From a virus, in IMG/VR virus record IMGVR_UViG_3300046816_000070, positions 1-64,000 of that record: a stretch of 64,000 nt of DNA. One strand, given 5' to 3'. Position 1 is the first letter of the stretch, and each line of letters starts with the position of its first letter. The translations under genes and the position numbers were made by a program. The notes beneath the pieces are model-generated. The model worked only from the letters and a program-made list of their open reading frames with translations, did not search any database and was not told the DNA's origin. Positions 52,898 to 61,658 of this stretch are shown here, one piece after another.

Positions 52898-54556
52898 TTA
52901 CTGCCCCATCGGTCGAGAAGCGAACCGTACCGGGCCTTGCGGAGCGGGGGCAGGCTTGCCTCGCGCCCCGGCCTTGGCCAAGTTCTGTCGCGATTGTGCG
53001 ATCAACTTCTGGAAGAACTCTTGTCCCTTCCACAGAGCCACGTCCTTTGGAACAACGAACTCGTCGGCGTTCACGCTGGCATGAACATCATCAGTTACCT
53101 GCCCGCCGCTCGGGCTGGCAGACTTCGGCACGAAGCCGCCAGTCGTAGCGTTCTCAGGGATCGCGCCACCGGTAGCGAACCCGCCGCCGTAGTCACCGCC
53201 GTAGTCACTGTAGTCGTTGCTGTAGCTGCCTTGGTCGTACCCTTGATCCATCGCGCCGCCGTAGTCACCGCCACCGTCAAACGCGGTATCATTGTAGTTG
53301 TAACTGTCGTTGTAGTTGGTGTTCGGGCCGCTATCCCAGCCGCCCGTATCCGCCACCGACCCCATATTGTAATCGGATACAGGGTCTTGACCGATCCCAT
53401 ACCCATAGTTGTTGCCGTCAGTTGCTCCGTACGAACCGAAGTCCTGCCCGCCGCTATTGTAGTTCCCGTACTGGCTTTCGTAGGGGTCGCTCTGACCGCC
53501 TGCGTATATGTCATTGTTCTGAGAGAACTGGCTGTAATCCGGCCCGCTCATCCCATTGTAGCCGTCATCAAAGTTACCCCATTCGCCACTTCCGTAGTTC
53601 GGGTTCTGGGTCAGATCAACCACATTCTGCCCGCCGCCGCCATATCCGCCTCCGTACCCGCTGGTCGTAGGAGTGCCCTGCCCGCCACCACCGTGGTTCA
53701 TGGCGAAGCTGTCAAACGGACTGGGCGTAGCGCCCCCAAACGGATTGCTCGGGGCGGGTCCACCGCTTGAACGGTTGCTGCTACTCGGGTTCGGCTGTGG
53801 TCCAGACGAGGTACCGGAACTGGAACTGCGGGTCGTCTGCCCGGTGGGCGGGAAGCGATCCTGCATGGCCGTGTTCAAATATGCGTTCGGCAACTGCATC
53901 AGGGCCGTACCGGCATTGGTCTTGCCAATGTCCAAGTTGCCCGAAATACTGTTGGCTTGGTTCGCTTGGTTCAGGAAGTTCGCGGCGATGCCGGGGAACT
54001 GTATGCCATAGTCCAAGGCGTTCTTCTTCAATCCCAGTGCCGTCTGCTCGTCGGCCCGGATGCTCGACGTGCCCGCGCCCGCAGCCGCCGCAGCGCCCGC
54101 AGTCTTGCCGGATAGAATGTCATGGGCGTATCGTCCGCTGGACGTGTCTATGCCCATGCTCTCCAATTTCTGGGTAGCGTCATTTATTGCAGACTGGTTG
54201 GCCTGCATCTGGTCGCTTTCGGCCAGTCCCGCGTTACGCGCCTGCCGCGCCGGGTTGGCGTACTGGGCAGCTTCGGTGCGTAAGTTATTGTAATCAGGCA
54301 TGAAATCGTTTTGGAAGGCTCCCGCCGCCTGCTTTGCGCCGGTAAGCGCGGTATCCGCCGCCTGCCCCAGCTTGCCCATCAGGCCGGATATATCCCCGGA
54401 CAGGCCGTTGAACACGCCCTGACCCCAGTTATACATGGTATTTGCGTAATTTGTGGCCACCCCCGCAATACTATTAAGTATGTTCTGGGTGATAATCTCC
54501 TGCGGGTCAACCGAGGGGGTACTCGTAGAGTTGGACGATGAAAAACTGGACGACAT
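52898..54556 (-). CDS. Structural protein with Gly/Tyr-rich centre (552 aa)
   Basis: Start at the ATG at 54556 (GGGGGC upstream). The N-terminal ~220 residues are helical (LMGKLGQAADTALTGAKQ) and resemble the lysozyme-free internal virion proteins. The centre is a low-complexity Gly/Tyr/Asn/Ser run (e.g. GYGGGYGGGGQNVVD). The C-terminus (DDVHASVNADEFVVPKDVAL, then GQEFFQKLIAQSRQ) is a widely seen ending of phage ejection proteins. Likely part of the internal core. Confidence 0.65.
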   Translation of the reverse strand: MSSSFSSSNSTSTPSVDPQEIITQNILNSIAGVATNYANTMYNWGQGVFNGLSGDISGLMGKLGQAADTALTGAKQAAGAFQNDFMPDYNNLRTEAAQYANPARQARNAGLAESDQMQANQSAINDATQKLESMGIDTSSGRYAHDILSGKTAGAAAAAGAGTSSIRADEQTALGLKKNALDYGIQFPGIAANFLNQANQANSISGNLDIGKTNAGTALMQLPNAYLNTAMQDRFPPTGQTTRSSSSGTSSGPQPNPSSSNRSSGGPAPSNPFGGATPSPFDSFAMNHGGGGQGTPTTSGYGGGYGGGGQNVVDLTQNPNYGSGEWGNFDDGYNGMSGPDYSQFSQNNDIYAGGQSDPYESQYGNYNSGGQDFGSYGATDGNNYGYGIGQDPVSDYNMGSVADTGGWDSGPNTNYNDSYNYNDTAFDGGGDYGGAMDQGYDQGSYSNDYSDYGGDYGGGFATGGAIPENATTGGFVPKSASPSGGQVTDDVHASVNADEFVVPKDVALWKGQEFFQKLIAQSRQNLAKAGARGKPAPAPQGPVRFASRPMGQ

Positions 54557-54582
54557 AGGTGCCCCCAAGGCGCTGTTGTTAT

Positions 54583-54623
54583 AGAAGGATTACCGCATCC
54601 TTCTTTATCAATCGTTAACGATT
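54583..54623 (-). promoter_or_regulatory. Hairpin and palindrome before the 54556 gene
   Basis: AGAAGGAT/ATCCTTCT (8 bp, 6-base loop, 54583-54604) and the palindrome AATCGTTAACGATT (54610-54623) fill the gap. The 12-mer TAAATCGTTAAC here also occurs at 5199-5188, before another late gene, again upstream of a hairpin. A late-gene control element is possible. Confidence 0.4.
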
Positions 54624-55210
54624 TAGCTGGTGAAGGGAAACGGCCCCCCATCCAAAGCGGGCATCGGCTTGTCCCAGTGCTGAACCTGACTACTATTCTT
54701 ACTGATCGGAATGTGTATTTTCTGGGTGAACTGGGGTTCATTAGACAGGGTTATTTGAATGTCTGTCCCATTCAGGTGCCCGTTTTTGTTGTTTTTTTGT
54801 AGCCATGCCCCGATTAGAAATAAATACCCTATCTGCTGAGACGTGAACTCTGTGAATGATTGGTTGGCCCATAACTGGTTGGTTATCAGAATATAAGGAA
54901 CTGGCAGAGAAGCAGCTTTGTCAACCAATGTCTTCCGTTTCGAGATCGAGTTAATATCATCCAGATGCAAGTGATCGGCAAAACTGAGATAACTGAACGC
55001 CGATTGGGACCCTGCTGGTGTACCAAATATCTCCTGTGCGAAAGCATCCCCGAAGAAAATATTGGCGTTGCCTACTGAACTGTCAGGGACTTGCAAGCCG
55101 GAAAAGGCTTCGCCCGCGTTCACGATTATGCCCGCGACCGCGTATATGTCGTTCGTTACCCAGTGGACCGATTTTATCTGGTCCAAGAAACTTTCGGTAT
55201 AATCAGCCAT
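54623..55210 (-). CDS. Hypothetical tail-region protein (195 aa)
   Basis: Mixed alpha/beta protein (DYTESFLDQIKSVHWVTND; FSGLQVPDSSVGNANIFFGD) with Phe/Ile-rich strands, downstream of the tail-nozzle gene in the same transcript. It could be a tail-tip or adaptor protein. No family recognised. Confidence 0.6.
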   Translation of the reverse strand: MADYTESFLDQIKSVHWVTNDIYAVAGIIVNAGEAFSGLQVPDSSVGNANIFFGDAFAQEIFGTPAGSQSAFSYLSFADHLHLDDINSISKRKTLVDKAASLPVPYILITNQLWANQSFTEFTSQQIGYLFLIGAWLQKNNKNGHLNGTDIQITLSNEPQFTQKIHIPISKNSSQVQHWDKPMPALDGGPFPFTS

Positions 55211-55616
55211 CTTGACCTTGATATACCCACGTCTCGCCGGTCACGCTGTCTGTCATCGTGAGGTTCTGGACACGCGAGACAATGACGAACTGGGATGGAT
55301 CGTCCGGGTTCGTGATCTTAACGTCCTTTCGGGTGATCGTCTTCTGTATCCATCGGCCAACCTGAGGCGGCTTATTCGGCTTCGGAGGTATCGTGGTGCC
55401 GCCCTGCCCAGTAATGTTGGTCACGAAGCGGTTGTTAACCACAGTCACGCCCGTCTGCCCCGTGAGATTGCGCACGATCTGCGAAAGCGCATTGATAGCC
55501 CGCAGAGCCGAAGCCAAGTCCGTCGCCTGTGGGATCGGCGGAAATTTGGACGGGTCCGGTTGATCCGGTTTGATGATCGGTTCGATACTACAGATCGGTG
55601 CATTAGGATCAGACAT
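55203..55616 (-). CDS. Hypothetical tail-region protein (137 aa)
   Basis: Pro-rich N-terminus (IKPDQPDPSKFPPIPQ), a helix (ALRAINALSQIVRNLTG), a short GQTGVTVVNN element and a beta-rich end (KKDVKI-like, then VQNLTMTDSVTGETW). It overlaps both neighbours by 8 bases. This design (helix plus beta tip) resembles small fibre or stopper proteins; function unknown. Confidence 0.6.
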   Translation of the reverse strand: MSDPNAPICSIEPIIKPDQPDPSKFPPIPQATDLASALRAINALSQIVRNLTGQTGVTVVNNRFVTNITGQGGTTIPPKPNKPPQVGRWIQKTITRKDVKITNPDDPSQFVIVSRVQNLTMTDSVTGETWVYQGQDG

Positions 55617-58368
55617 TACGCAACTCCTTGACTGAGGTTGCCACCTGAATGTTGGATATGTTCACGCGGCCCTGTATCTTCCACTGCCACTCCTCGTACT
55701 TCTGGCCGCTTCCGATCCGCAGCAATTCCGCGTTAGTGCGAATTTCGCGGGTCGTGATGAGGTTGCCATCCCCGTACACATAGACGATGCCATACTGGTC
55801 CGGGTTCAGAGTATTCCACGCAGGATCATCTGTAGCCAGTTCTTGGCGCGTCGGGTTCTGGGCCGGGGTCCCCGGTGGTATGTTGAAGAAGAACCGCATC
55901 GCAGAAAAGTTCTCTTTGTTTTTCTGCTGGTATATTTTGCTCTCCCACATATACGGTTGGATAACCGGGCTTGGATCGCTAAAGTCATAGTAGTACACTG
56001 CTCCATCCTGCATGAGCAGCGTGACGCCGCTCCACGGATCGTTCCAGATGTTGTCAATGTCGAAGCCGTTGGGCGCGGTCAGTGGCATGAAGCCGATGCG
56101 ATGCCCGCCCGGCTGCGGCCAGATGGTAAAGCTGGTGGTATCGCCCTGCGACAACTCCACCGCAAACCCTTGCTGTGCAACGCTATTGTCGCCGTTCTCC
56201 GTCACCCCAAAGGCGAAGTATGCTGCGGCCAGCGGAACGGCATGGACGTTCTTCTGCGGGGTCAACTGCATCCACTTCTCGCGGGTGATCCATCCCTCGG
56301 TGACATTGTTGGCAATCTGGGAGTTTGGGTCCACTTGGATCAGCCCGGCTTGGGCTTGATAGAAGACCGTGGACGATCCAGATATGATGCTGCCGCGCGA
56401 CAGTCCGGGGTACGGAGTAGCGGTCTTGACCATTGACATTACCGAAGGGTTCACGCCGGTACAGATGTACGGCTCAGCCCCGGTCACGACGATAGCGGAG
56501 TTGCCTACAACGCCTACTCCCACAATGGGAAACTCGGTCGTCAGCACGTTGCCGGGCGGCCACGCATGGGGGTTATATGGCTCGCAGAACCACAACTCGT
56601 TGCCGCGCCATCCGACGATCATGCCGTTCGGCATGGAGATAATGCCCGACAGGCCCACCGGTGGCGGGAACCAGTTGGTGCTTTGTAGCTGATTATTCAG
56701 GGCTACAACGTCATCACCCTGCGTGTCACGGACCTGTCCGGGGCCTTCCTCTACAATGGTCCCTTCCAATACGCCCTTGGCGGAACTGACAGCTACGACC
56801 TTGTTAGTCGCCAGATCGAAGTCACAACACCAGTAAAATACGGTCTGTCCGGTCGTACCGGGGACGGTGCGATATAGCCTTGCAGTGGTGATATTTCGGT
56901 CCTCTCCCATATCCTCCGCTACGGGTGCCCACATGGTTATGAGCCAGTTACCGTTGGACCACCCATTCAACAAGGTAGCTGGGCTTGGCGCACTTTCCTC
57001 ACCATACGCTGTCACCCAAGTATAGACGTAACCGCGTGTTTCTAACACGCTGGCCGTCTGCAACGTGGCGAACAGTTGCACGTCAGGGATCAGGAACTCA
57101 ACAGTGAACGAACCGGGAGGGCCGTTGTCAAACGTGTTCGACATACCCACAACGCCAGCATTGTTATCTAGGTCGGAGAGAACCCACGGCACAGACGTAT
57201 CCATCATCATGCCGATCCAGTACTGCGTGTTGGCAGTGACGCCGACCGGCGAAGTGAATGTGCTGACAACCGGGGTACCTCCGGTTGCGCCTGTGGTAAC
57301 GAGGCCGAAGCCCAGCAACAAGCCGGGTTTGCCTGTACCGTCATCCCCATACACAACGCCCGCAAAACGAGCAGCTAGCGGTTGCGGATCGGGGATCGTA
57401 GAAGTAGGCGTCATGGTTACGTCCACGATAGTCATGTTCTGTGTCGGCAGAACAGGGACGAGGACTATCTGGTTCGCCAAATTGGTAAAGCTGCCGCCTG
57501 TATTCAGTTGCAGGCCCAGCGTAGCGGAGTTGCCGCCCGCAGAAGTGGTCACTATAGGAGCGCAGCCGGGAGGATTGATACCCAGCAGATACTCAGGCAA
57601 ATGCTGTGTGATCCGGTCATAGCTGTTGTACTTGGGTGGCAAAGACGGGCTGGCCCAGTAGTACCGGTTGAACTGGTCGTCCACCACCGGAGACTTGACT
57701 ACGGTCGTTTCCGTGTCGAGGAACTCCATCCAGATAGCCGGGGTAGTTATGGTGGGATCGAAGTGTGCGTTGACGCCGCCTGTAAAATTCGGCGTGGTGG
57801 CCCACACCATTCGGGTCCCAGCGGAACTCTCCTGTGCGGAAATAGTGTTGTATCCTGTGCCCACGTCAGCAGCGACGAACGAAGCAATGGTAGCCGATGC
57901 CGTGGACTTGGTTATGCTAATATCCTGATTGAGCGACGTACCGTTGCCGTACAGGATGCCTTGGTTGGTGTCCTTGCCGTTGTCCAGCGTGACGGCAGCG
58001 ATGATGTTGGCGGCGCTATCGCCCGCCGTCGCACCGATCAGAACCTTGTAAGGGGTCGAAGCCAGATCAGCGACGTTGCTGGTGAACGTATAGAGAACCT
58101 CGCCAACCTCTACGGTATCACCGTCAATGGGGTTGGCGAGGAAGGTCAGTGTATTGCCCGCAGTCCCGACCGTCACAGTCGGAATACGGTAGGCCGACCC
58201 AGCAGAAGGGTTATCCAGATTGCGGAGGAACTTGGGAACGCGCCACCCCGTCAGTGCGCCCGAATAGGCATAGACGTTCTGTGCGTCAGCAGCCTGTCCA
58301 GTCGGCAGCAGATGCGGGTCCCACGCGGGTAGCATCCCGCCGAATTGCTCTAACTTGATAGCGCCCAT
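55609..58368 (-). CDS. Tail nozzle/tubular-type protein (919 aa)
   Basis: The N-terminus (KLEQFGGMLPAWDPHLLPTG, then QAADAQNVYAYSGALTGWR) is a recognisable opening of short-tailed-phage tail-tube or stabilisation proteins. An inserted beta domain at ~95-180 (DTVEVGEVLYTFTSN) looks like an added surface module. The rest is beta-rich with WFPPPVGLSGIISMPNGM and GWRGNELWFCEPYNPHAWP, as in T7 gp12-like nozzles. Start chosen at the ATG at 58368 rather than a TTG at 58380. Confidence 0.72.
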   Translation of the reverse strand: MGAIKLEQFGGMLPAWDPHLLPTGQAADAQNVYAYSGALTGWRVPKFLRNLDNPSAGSAYRIPTVTVGTAGNTLTFLANPIDGDTVEVGEVLYTFTSNVADLASTPYKVLIGATAGDSAANIIAAVTLDNGKDTNQGILYGNGTSLNQDISITKSTASATIASFVAADVGTGYNTISAQESSAGTRMVWATTPNFTGGVNAHFDPTITTPAIWMEFLDTETTVVKSPVVDDQFNRYYWASPSLPPKYNSYDRITQHLPEYLLGINPPGCAPIVTTSAGGNSATLGLQLNTGGSFTNLANQIVLVPVLPTQNMTIVDVTMTPTSTIPDPQPLAARFAGVVYGDDGTGKPGLLLGFGLVTTGATGGTPVVSTFTSPVGVTANTQYWIGMMMDTSVPWVLSDLDNNAGVVGMSNTFDNGPPGSFTVEFLIPDVQLFATLQTASVLETRGYVYTWVTAYGEESAPSPATLLNGWSNGNWLITMWAPVAEDMGEDRNITTARLYRTVPGTTGQTVFYWCCDFDLATNKVVAVSSAKGVLEGTIVEEGPGQVRDTQGDDVVALNNQLQSTNWFPPPVGLSGIISMPNGMIVGWRGNELWFCEPYNPHAWPPGNVLTTEFPIVGVGVVGNSAIVVTGAEPYICTGVNPSVMSMVKTATPYPGLSRGSIISGSSTVFYQAQAGLIQVDPNSQIANNVTEGWITREKWMQLTPQKNVHAVPLAAAYFAFGVTENGDNSVAQQGFAVELSQGDTTSFTIWPQPGGHRIGFMPLTAPNGFDIDNIWNDPWSGVTLLMQDGAVYYYDFSDPSPVIQPYMWESKIYQQKNKENFSAMRFFFNIPPGTPAQNPTRQELATDDPAWNTLNPDQYGIVYVYGDGNLITTREIRTNAELLRIGSGQKYEEWQWKIQGRVNISNIQVATSVKELRNV

Positions 58369-58383
58369 TCCCAGCCCCAATCA

Positions 58384-58722
58384 TTACAGTGTCTTGTAAG
58401 ACTTCGTTACCGTCTGCCCTTGGTTCATATTCGGAACGTAGTCGGCTGGGCGATAGACCGGCTCGGTAGTACCTTCGGACTTGTCTGGCTTCGGAACTAG
58501 GGCGTTCGCCCGTTCCGCAGCCTGTCGCGCGTTTTGTCGTTTGCCTTCTTCTAGTTCGAGGCGTGTCTTCTCTGCGATACCCACTGGGACAGGGGGCGCT
58601 ACATACTCCGGGGCCTTCTGGTTGCGCATTTCGATAATCTGCTTATGCACTTCCTCGATGGACCTAGCGGCTTGGCTTAACGGCTCCGCGTTCGCTACCG
58701 GAAACGGTGTTCCCATTGGCAT
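58384..58722 (-). CDS. Small coiled-coil protein (112 aa)
   Basis: AAGGAG six bases before the ATG at 58722 decides the start. The central part is a charged coiled coil (SQAARSIEEVHKQIIEMRNQ; AEKTRLELEEGKRQNARQAA). Ends in a polar tail. Between lysis genes and tail genes; could be an assembly chaperone. Function unknown. Confidence 0.65.
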   Translation of the reverse strand: MPMGTPFPVANAEPLSQAARSIEEVHKQIIEMRNQKAPEYVAPPVPVGIAEKTRLELEEGKRQNARQAAERANALVPKPDKSEGTTEPVYRPADYVPNMNQGQTVTKSYKTL

Positions 58723-58909
58723 TGTCTTCTCCTTGTGATGGCAGGGACCCAACGGCAAAGGAGCCGCCAATCGCTGCATGTCTAGCCCCGTGGTCCACCT
58801 TCTCCGCACGTCCCTGTGAGTACAGGATGCGGGGTCGGCCTGACGACTGGGCCATTGCTTCGGCTAAGCTAGCGTTCTTTCGTTTAGGCTTTCTTAACTT
58901 TGCGACCAT
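58664..58909 (-). CDS. Small basic hypothetical protein (81 aa)
   Basis: Starts with TGATG coupling to the upstream gene. Lys/Arg-rich N-terminus (MVAKLRKPKRKNASLAEAM) and a Gly/Ser-rich end. It overlaps the next gene by 59 bases, so the real C-terminus or its necessity is uncertain. Function unknown. Confidence 0.5.
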   Translation of the reverse strand: MVAKLRKPKRKNASLAEAMAQSSGRPRILYSQGRAEKVDHGARHAAIGGSFAVGSLPSQGEDNANGNTVSGSERGAVKPSR

Positions 58910-59088
58910 CAACCCTTACTCATTTTCGAGAGCCTAAGACCGAGGTTCCCGGCAGAGCGTAGGGAGGGATTGTCGCTGTGGCTGTCCTCCACCATCTGCT
59001 GGTGGGTGGACACGCCATGCTCTTTGGCCCGGCGTTTCTCCTTGCCGGGGTGCTTGATAGCCCCTTGTATCCAGTGCTTTTTTGCCAT
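58909..59088 (-). CDS. Small phage protein of HWIQGAIKHPG type (59 aa)
   Basis: Start at 59088, with AAAGGGG upstream. The opening MAKKHWIQGAIKHPGKEKRR is a phrase that recurs in many phage genomes near structural genes. It continues AKEHGVSTHQQMVEDSHS. Function of this small basic family is unknown. Confidence 0.7.
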   Translation of the reverse strand: MAKKHWIQGAIKHPGKEKRRAKEHGVSTHQQMVEDSHSDNPSLRSAGNLGLRLSKMSKG

Positions 59089-59089
59089 A

Positions 59090-59461
59090 TTACGACCCCT
59101 TTCCTTTGTACACTTCAATGAACTCGGGCAGCGGGATGACCTGATGGCCTTTCACGCAGCCGTGATAGAGCGTCACAAACAGGGCGAACACGTTGTCTCC
59201 ATCACGCGCGAAGACCACGATTTCGTCCACACCGTCCGGGGTATCCATCCCGGTCTGCTCGGTGAAGTGCTTGTTAAATATGGATAATTCCTCACCTTTC
59301 AAGTCGTACCGGAGAGGGAGGTCGATCTGATCGGTGATGGCTTTGATCGTTGCGCACTGGCTCATATCGAAGGTATTGGTGGTCGCAGGCAGAACCCGCC
59401 CCGTGAAGAACGAGAATGTGACAAGTATCGCGAAGAAAACTTCCAGTGCGATGCGGCGCAT
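59090..59461 (-). CDS. Putative exported protein (123 aa)
   Basis: Signal-peptide-like start (MRRIALEVFFAILVTFSFFT), then a soluble domain (MSQCATIKAITDQIDLPLRY; DDNVFALF-type core) with three Cys. AGGAG six bases upstream of the ATG. Adjacent to a lipoprotein and spanin-like gene, so it probably acts in the periplasm; function unknown. Confidence 0.62.
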   Translation of the reverse strand: MRRIALEVFFAILVTFSFFTGRVLPATTNTFDMSQCATIKAITDQIDLPLRYDLKGEELSIFNKHFTEQTGMDTPDGVDEIVVFARDGDNVFALFVTLYHGCVKGHQVIPLPEFIEVYKGKGS

Positions 59462-59470
59462 GATGCGCTC

Positions 59471-59695
59471 CTATTTGAAGGCCGGGCAGCCTAGCTTCCG
59501 CCCGATTTCGTTCCGTTGATGCAAGTCCAGTGCCAAGAGATAGGCGGCATACCGCTCACTCATGGGGCTGGTAGAATTGTATTCTATCGGGCCGACCAGC
59601 GCCTTACAGATAGGCGGGATCGCGCTCGGCGGAATATCCTCGACACTACAGCCACTTAGCAGTAGTGCGGAGATTAACAGGGCTATTCTCCGCAT
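59471..59695 (-). CDS. Lipoprotein, o-spanin candidate (74 aa)
   Basis: MRRIALLISALLLSGCSVED contains a clear lipobox (LLSGC) with Cys16 as the lipidated residue. A Pro-rich mature start (PPSAIPP) and a helical part follow. It lies directly after the membrane i-spanin candidate, as o-spanins do. The length fits Rz1-like proteins; the role is inferred from position. Confidence 0.65.
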   Translation of the reverse strand: MRRIALLISALLLSGCSVEDIPPSAIPPICKALVGPIEYNSTSPMSERYAAYLLALDLHQRNEIGRKLGCPAFK

Positions 59696-59697
59696 GG

Positions 59698-60078
59698 TCA
59701 GTTCTCCGGTCTATCCCAGCGGTCGGCTGGCGGGGTACGTTTCTGCCCTTTTATCAAGGGCTTAGGCTTATTGGCGGGGTCATTGGTGACACTATCGACC
59801 ACCCTCCCCACCTGCTTGAGCAGAACCGCCTGCTGCGCTTTACAGCGGGCAGCTTCGACGTTGACACCCTGCGTGAAGGCGAACAGGTACGCGGCGGCGG
59901 CGACCGCCACCCACAACAGGTCCTTCTGGAATGGCCTCAGCCATGAGGCAAAAGGCCCACTGAACTCGATCAATACCTCGCATACGAGACAGATCAGGAT
60001 GACGCCCCCAGCAATGCCCCAGTGCAGGGCGAAGCCCCACACCCCAGCGAACCATTGCTCTACGATATATTGGATCAT
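59698..60078 (-). CDS. Inner-membrane protein, i-spanin candidate (126 aa)
   Basis: Two hydrophobic segments (GIAGGVILICLVCEVLIEF and LLWVAVAAAAYLFAFTQG), a short helix with Cys (VEAARCKAQQAVLLKQ) and a Pro/Lys-rich end with DRWDRPEN. The coiled-coil periplasmic part expected of Rz is short. Because it lies between endolysin and lipoprotein genes, an Rz-like role is the best guess. Confidence 0.55.
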   Translation of the reverse strand: MIQYIVEQWFAGVWGFALHWGIAGGVILICLVCEVLIEFSGPFASWLRPFQKDLLWVAVAAAAYLFAFTQGVNVEAARCKAQQAVLLKQVGRVVDSVTNDPANKPKPLIKGQKRTPPADRWDRPEN

Positions 60079-60080
60079 GG

Positions 60081-60545
60081 TCAGCCTTTTATACAGTGTT
60101 TATATTCATCGTTACGGCGATTGACCAGCCCCTTGCGAACCACGCCCATCGACTTGTTGAAGACGAGCATGTACTCGCAGGCATTGGGATCGCCAGCGTT
60201 CAGGTGCTTCACGAACGTCGAGCGGCATACCGCGCCGACGCCGATGTTGTATGCCAAGCTGACGACCGCCGCGTGGCGCTCATCGGACATGGGGACATGG
60301 ATACACTTCTGGATACCCGCGTCGTACTTCGGGAGGGCATCAGCGAGTAGCTGGATGCACTGGTCCTTGGTGAACCGGTCGCCGTTCTTGAGGTTCGGAA
60401 TTTCCGCTTTTGTTGCGCCATAACATACGGTCGGCAGGCCGTTGGCCAGTTGATCCGGCTTCGTCACCAGATCAAGACCCTCCCACCCTGCGATCAGGGT
60501 GGAAGCAATCACTGCCCATGTTGCAACTCGGCGGGTCGTAAACAT
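60081..60545 (-). CDS. Endolysin, GH24 lysozyme with SAR-type anchor (154 aa)
   Basis: The N-terminal ~20 residues (RRVATWAVIASTLIAGWEG) form a weakly hydrophobic signal-arrest-release segment rather than a cleaved signal peptide. The active-site triad of T4-lysozyme-like enzymes is visible: Glu22, Asp31 and Thr39, followed by CYGAT. Four further Cys (Cys54 region, Cys72, Cys99, Cys114 region) could take part in disulfide control. It degrades peptidoglycan and lies right after the holin gene. Confidence 0.88.
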   Translation of the reverse strand: MFTTRRVATWAVIASTLIAGWEGLDLVTKPDQLANGLPTVCYGATKAEIPNLKNGDRFTKDQCIQLLADALPKYDAGIQKCIHVPMSDERHAAVVSLAYNIGVGAVCRSTFVKHLNAGDPNACEYMLVFNKSMGVVRKGLVNRRNDEYKHCIKG

Positions 60546-60769
60546 CAGAAGTCAATCCCTGACTGGTTGACTACCCGAGCGATCACGATAGCGACTGATA
60601 TGCCGATGCACAGGCAGGCAAATTGAACAGGAGAGACGGCGTTCTGGAAGGCGGGCACAGCCGCATAGGCTCCGCTCAGGATCGCGCCGATAAAGGCGAA
60701 CCTGACGGTCCACAGCTTGTGTACCATCTTGAGTTGGTTGGTTGGCAAAAACCATTCGCGTAACGTCAC
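60545..60769 (-). CDS. Holin candidate of the lysis cassette (74 aa)
   Basis: Short cytoplasmic start (MTLREWFLPTNQLKMVHKLW), then two hydrophobic segments (FAFIGAILSGAYAAVPAF; FACLCIGISVAIVIARVV) and a polar end. The pattern matches the small DUF7940-type holins of phages. One-base overlap with the lysozyme gene. It would time lysis by opening the membrane for the released endolysin. Confidence 0.75.
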   Translation of the reverse strand: MTLREWFLPTNQLKMVHKLWTVRFAFIGAILSGAYAAVPAFQNAVSPVQFACLCIGISVAIVIARVVNQSGIDF

Positions 60770-61002
60770 GCTTTCTCCTCCTCAGCGATTTCCTCTTGCA
60801 AGTGGTGCAGGAAAGATCGGAGGGGGGTCTTATCGGGGTTGGTGAGGACGGGCGCTTCCTGCGGAGGCAGGGCGACTTCCTCGATAACTACGGGAGCCGG
60901 GCCAATTTCTGGCATGACTGGCTGACCCTTCTGCGGACCCCCGGTATGAGCCGCACCTTCTGCACATTCCCGAGCGGTCAGTTCTTCGATTGGAGTAGGC
61001 AT
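60766..61002 (-). CDS. Small acidic hypothetical protein (78 aa)
   Basis: Start at the ATG at 61002, with AGGTG upstream (a longer Arg-rich form from 61074 is unlikely). Pro/Glu-rich with a C-terminal helix (LRSFLHHLQEEIAEEEKA). ATGA-type overlap with the holin gene. Function unknown. Confidence 0.58.
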   Translation of the reverse strand: MPTPIEELTARECAEGAAHTGGPQKGQPVMPEIGPAPVVIEEVALPPQEAPVLTNPDKTPLRSFLHHLQEEIAEEEKA

Positions 61003-61003
61003 G

Positions 61004-61213
61004 TTACACCTGTGGTTTGGGCGGAAACGTAGGCGTGTTTGCCGCGAGGAGCGCCTTCGCCTTCTCATAGTCATCTACGAGGGCTTGGGCAGATTTGAGT
61101 TTGTTGGCCTGCGCCCGACGCACCAGATATGCGCCGATGCTGGTGTGGAAACGCCCCACCAGATAGCCACCTAGGAACGCTAGACCGAGCGGTATGAGTG
61201 CATATAACATCAT
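61004..61213 (-). CDS. Small membrane-anchored coiled-coil protein (69 aa)
   Basis: A single span (LYALIPLGLAFLGGYLVG) followed by an amphipathic helix (YLVRRAQANKLKSAQALVDD) and a Pro tail. This is the design of spanin-type or membrane-anchoring proteins. Located just before the lysis genes. Function unknown. Confidence 0.6.
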   Translation of the reverse strand: MMLYALIPLGLAFLGGYLVGRFHTSIGAYLVRRAQANKLKSAQALVDDYEKAKALLAANTPTFPPKPQV

Positions 61214-61491
61214 GGCCCCACTACGTTGAAGTCGATTGTGTCGTTGCTTATCTCAGAGTTGTTGTCCGTAGCTTGCACCGTAACCGTAAAGGTTTCGTTA
61301 AGAACCCCGCCAGACAGGGTGAACTGAATGACGTGCCCTTCTTGAATAATAACGTCAGATATGGTAGTATCCGGGGCCGACGATGTGACCGCGCAGGAAG
61401 CGATCCAGTCGCCCTCCCGCAGTGCCCGCCAGTAGTCCACGAAGTAGATCGTGACGTTGCCGACCGTGTGTTTGCGTGATCCTAAGTGCAT
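61210..61491 (-). CDS. Small Ig-like virion-region protein (93 aa)
   Basis: Beta-rich (NVTIYFVDYWRALREGDWIA; TLSGGVLNETFTVTVQATDN), like the Ig-like or fibronectin-type surface domains carried on phage virions. ATG shares a base with the preceding stop (TAATG). Function unknown. Confidence 0.65.
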   Translation of the reverse strand: MHLGSRKHTVGNVTIYFVDYWRALREGDWIASCAVTSSAPDTTISDVIIQEGHVIQFTLSGGVLNETFTVTVQATDNNSEISNDTIDFNVVGP

Positions 61492-61658
61492 TACCCTACT
61501 ACCTGTGCTTGGTGGAACGGCTTGGCAGAGGCGTCCTGCGTAAAGGACGCACCCTGCTCGACCATAGTCTTTTCGGTCGAGTTGTCGCTCCGGTTCGTTA
61601 TCATTATCAGACCCATACCTTCGTAGCTGGCGAGGCGGGCTTGTGTTTGCTCAGCCAT
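61491..61658 (-). CDS. Small hypothetical protein (55 aa)
   Basis: MAEQTQARLASYEGMGLIM start directly after the spike gene stop. Polar, single-domain appearance with TEKTMVEQGASFTQDASAK. Coupled at both ends (TAATG), so very likely real despite its size. Perhaps a spike accessory. Confidence 0.65.
   Translation of the reverse strand: MAEQTQARLASYEGMGLIMITNRSDNSTEKTMVEQGASFTQDASAKPFHQAQVVG

Noticed and set aside
57382-58332. 316-residue plus-strand frame opposite the nozzle gene
   Set aside because: Arg/Val-rich antisense shadow; the minus strand carries the recognisable tail protein.
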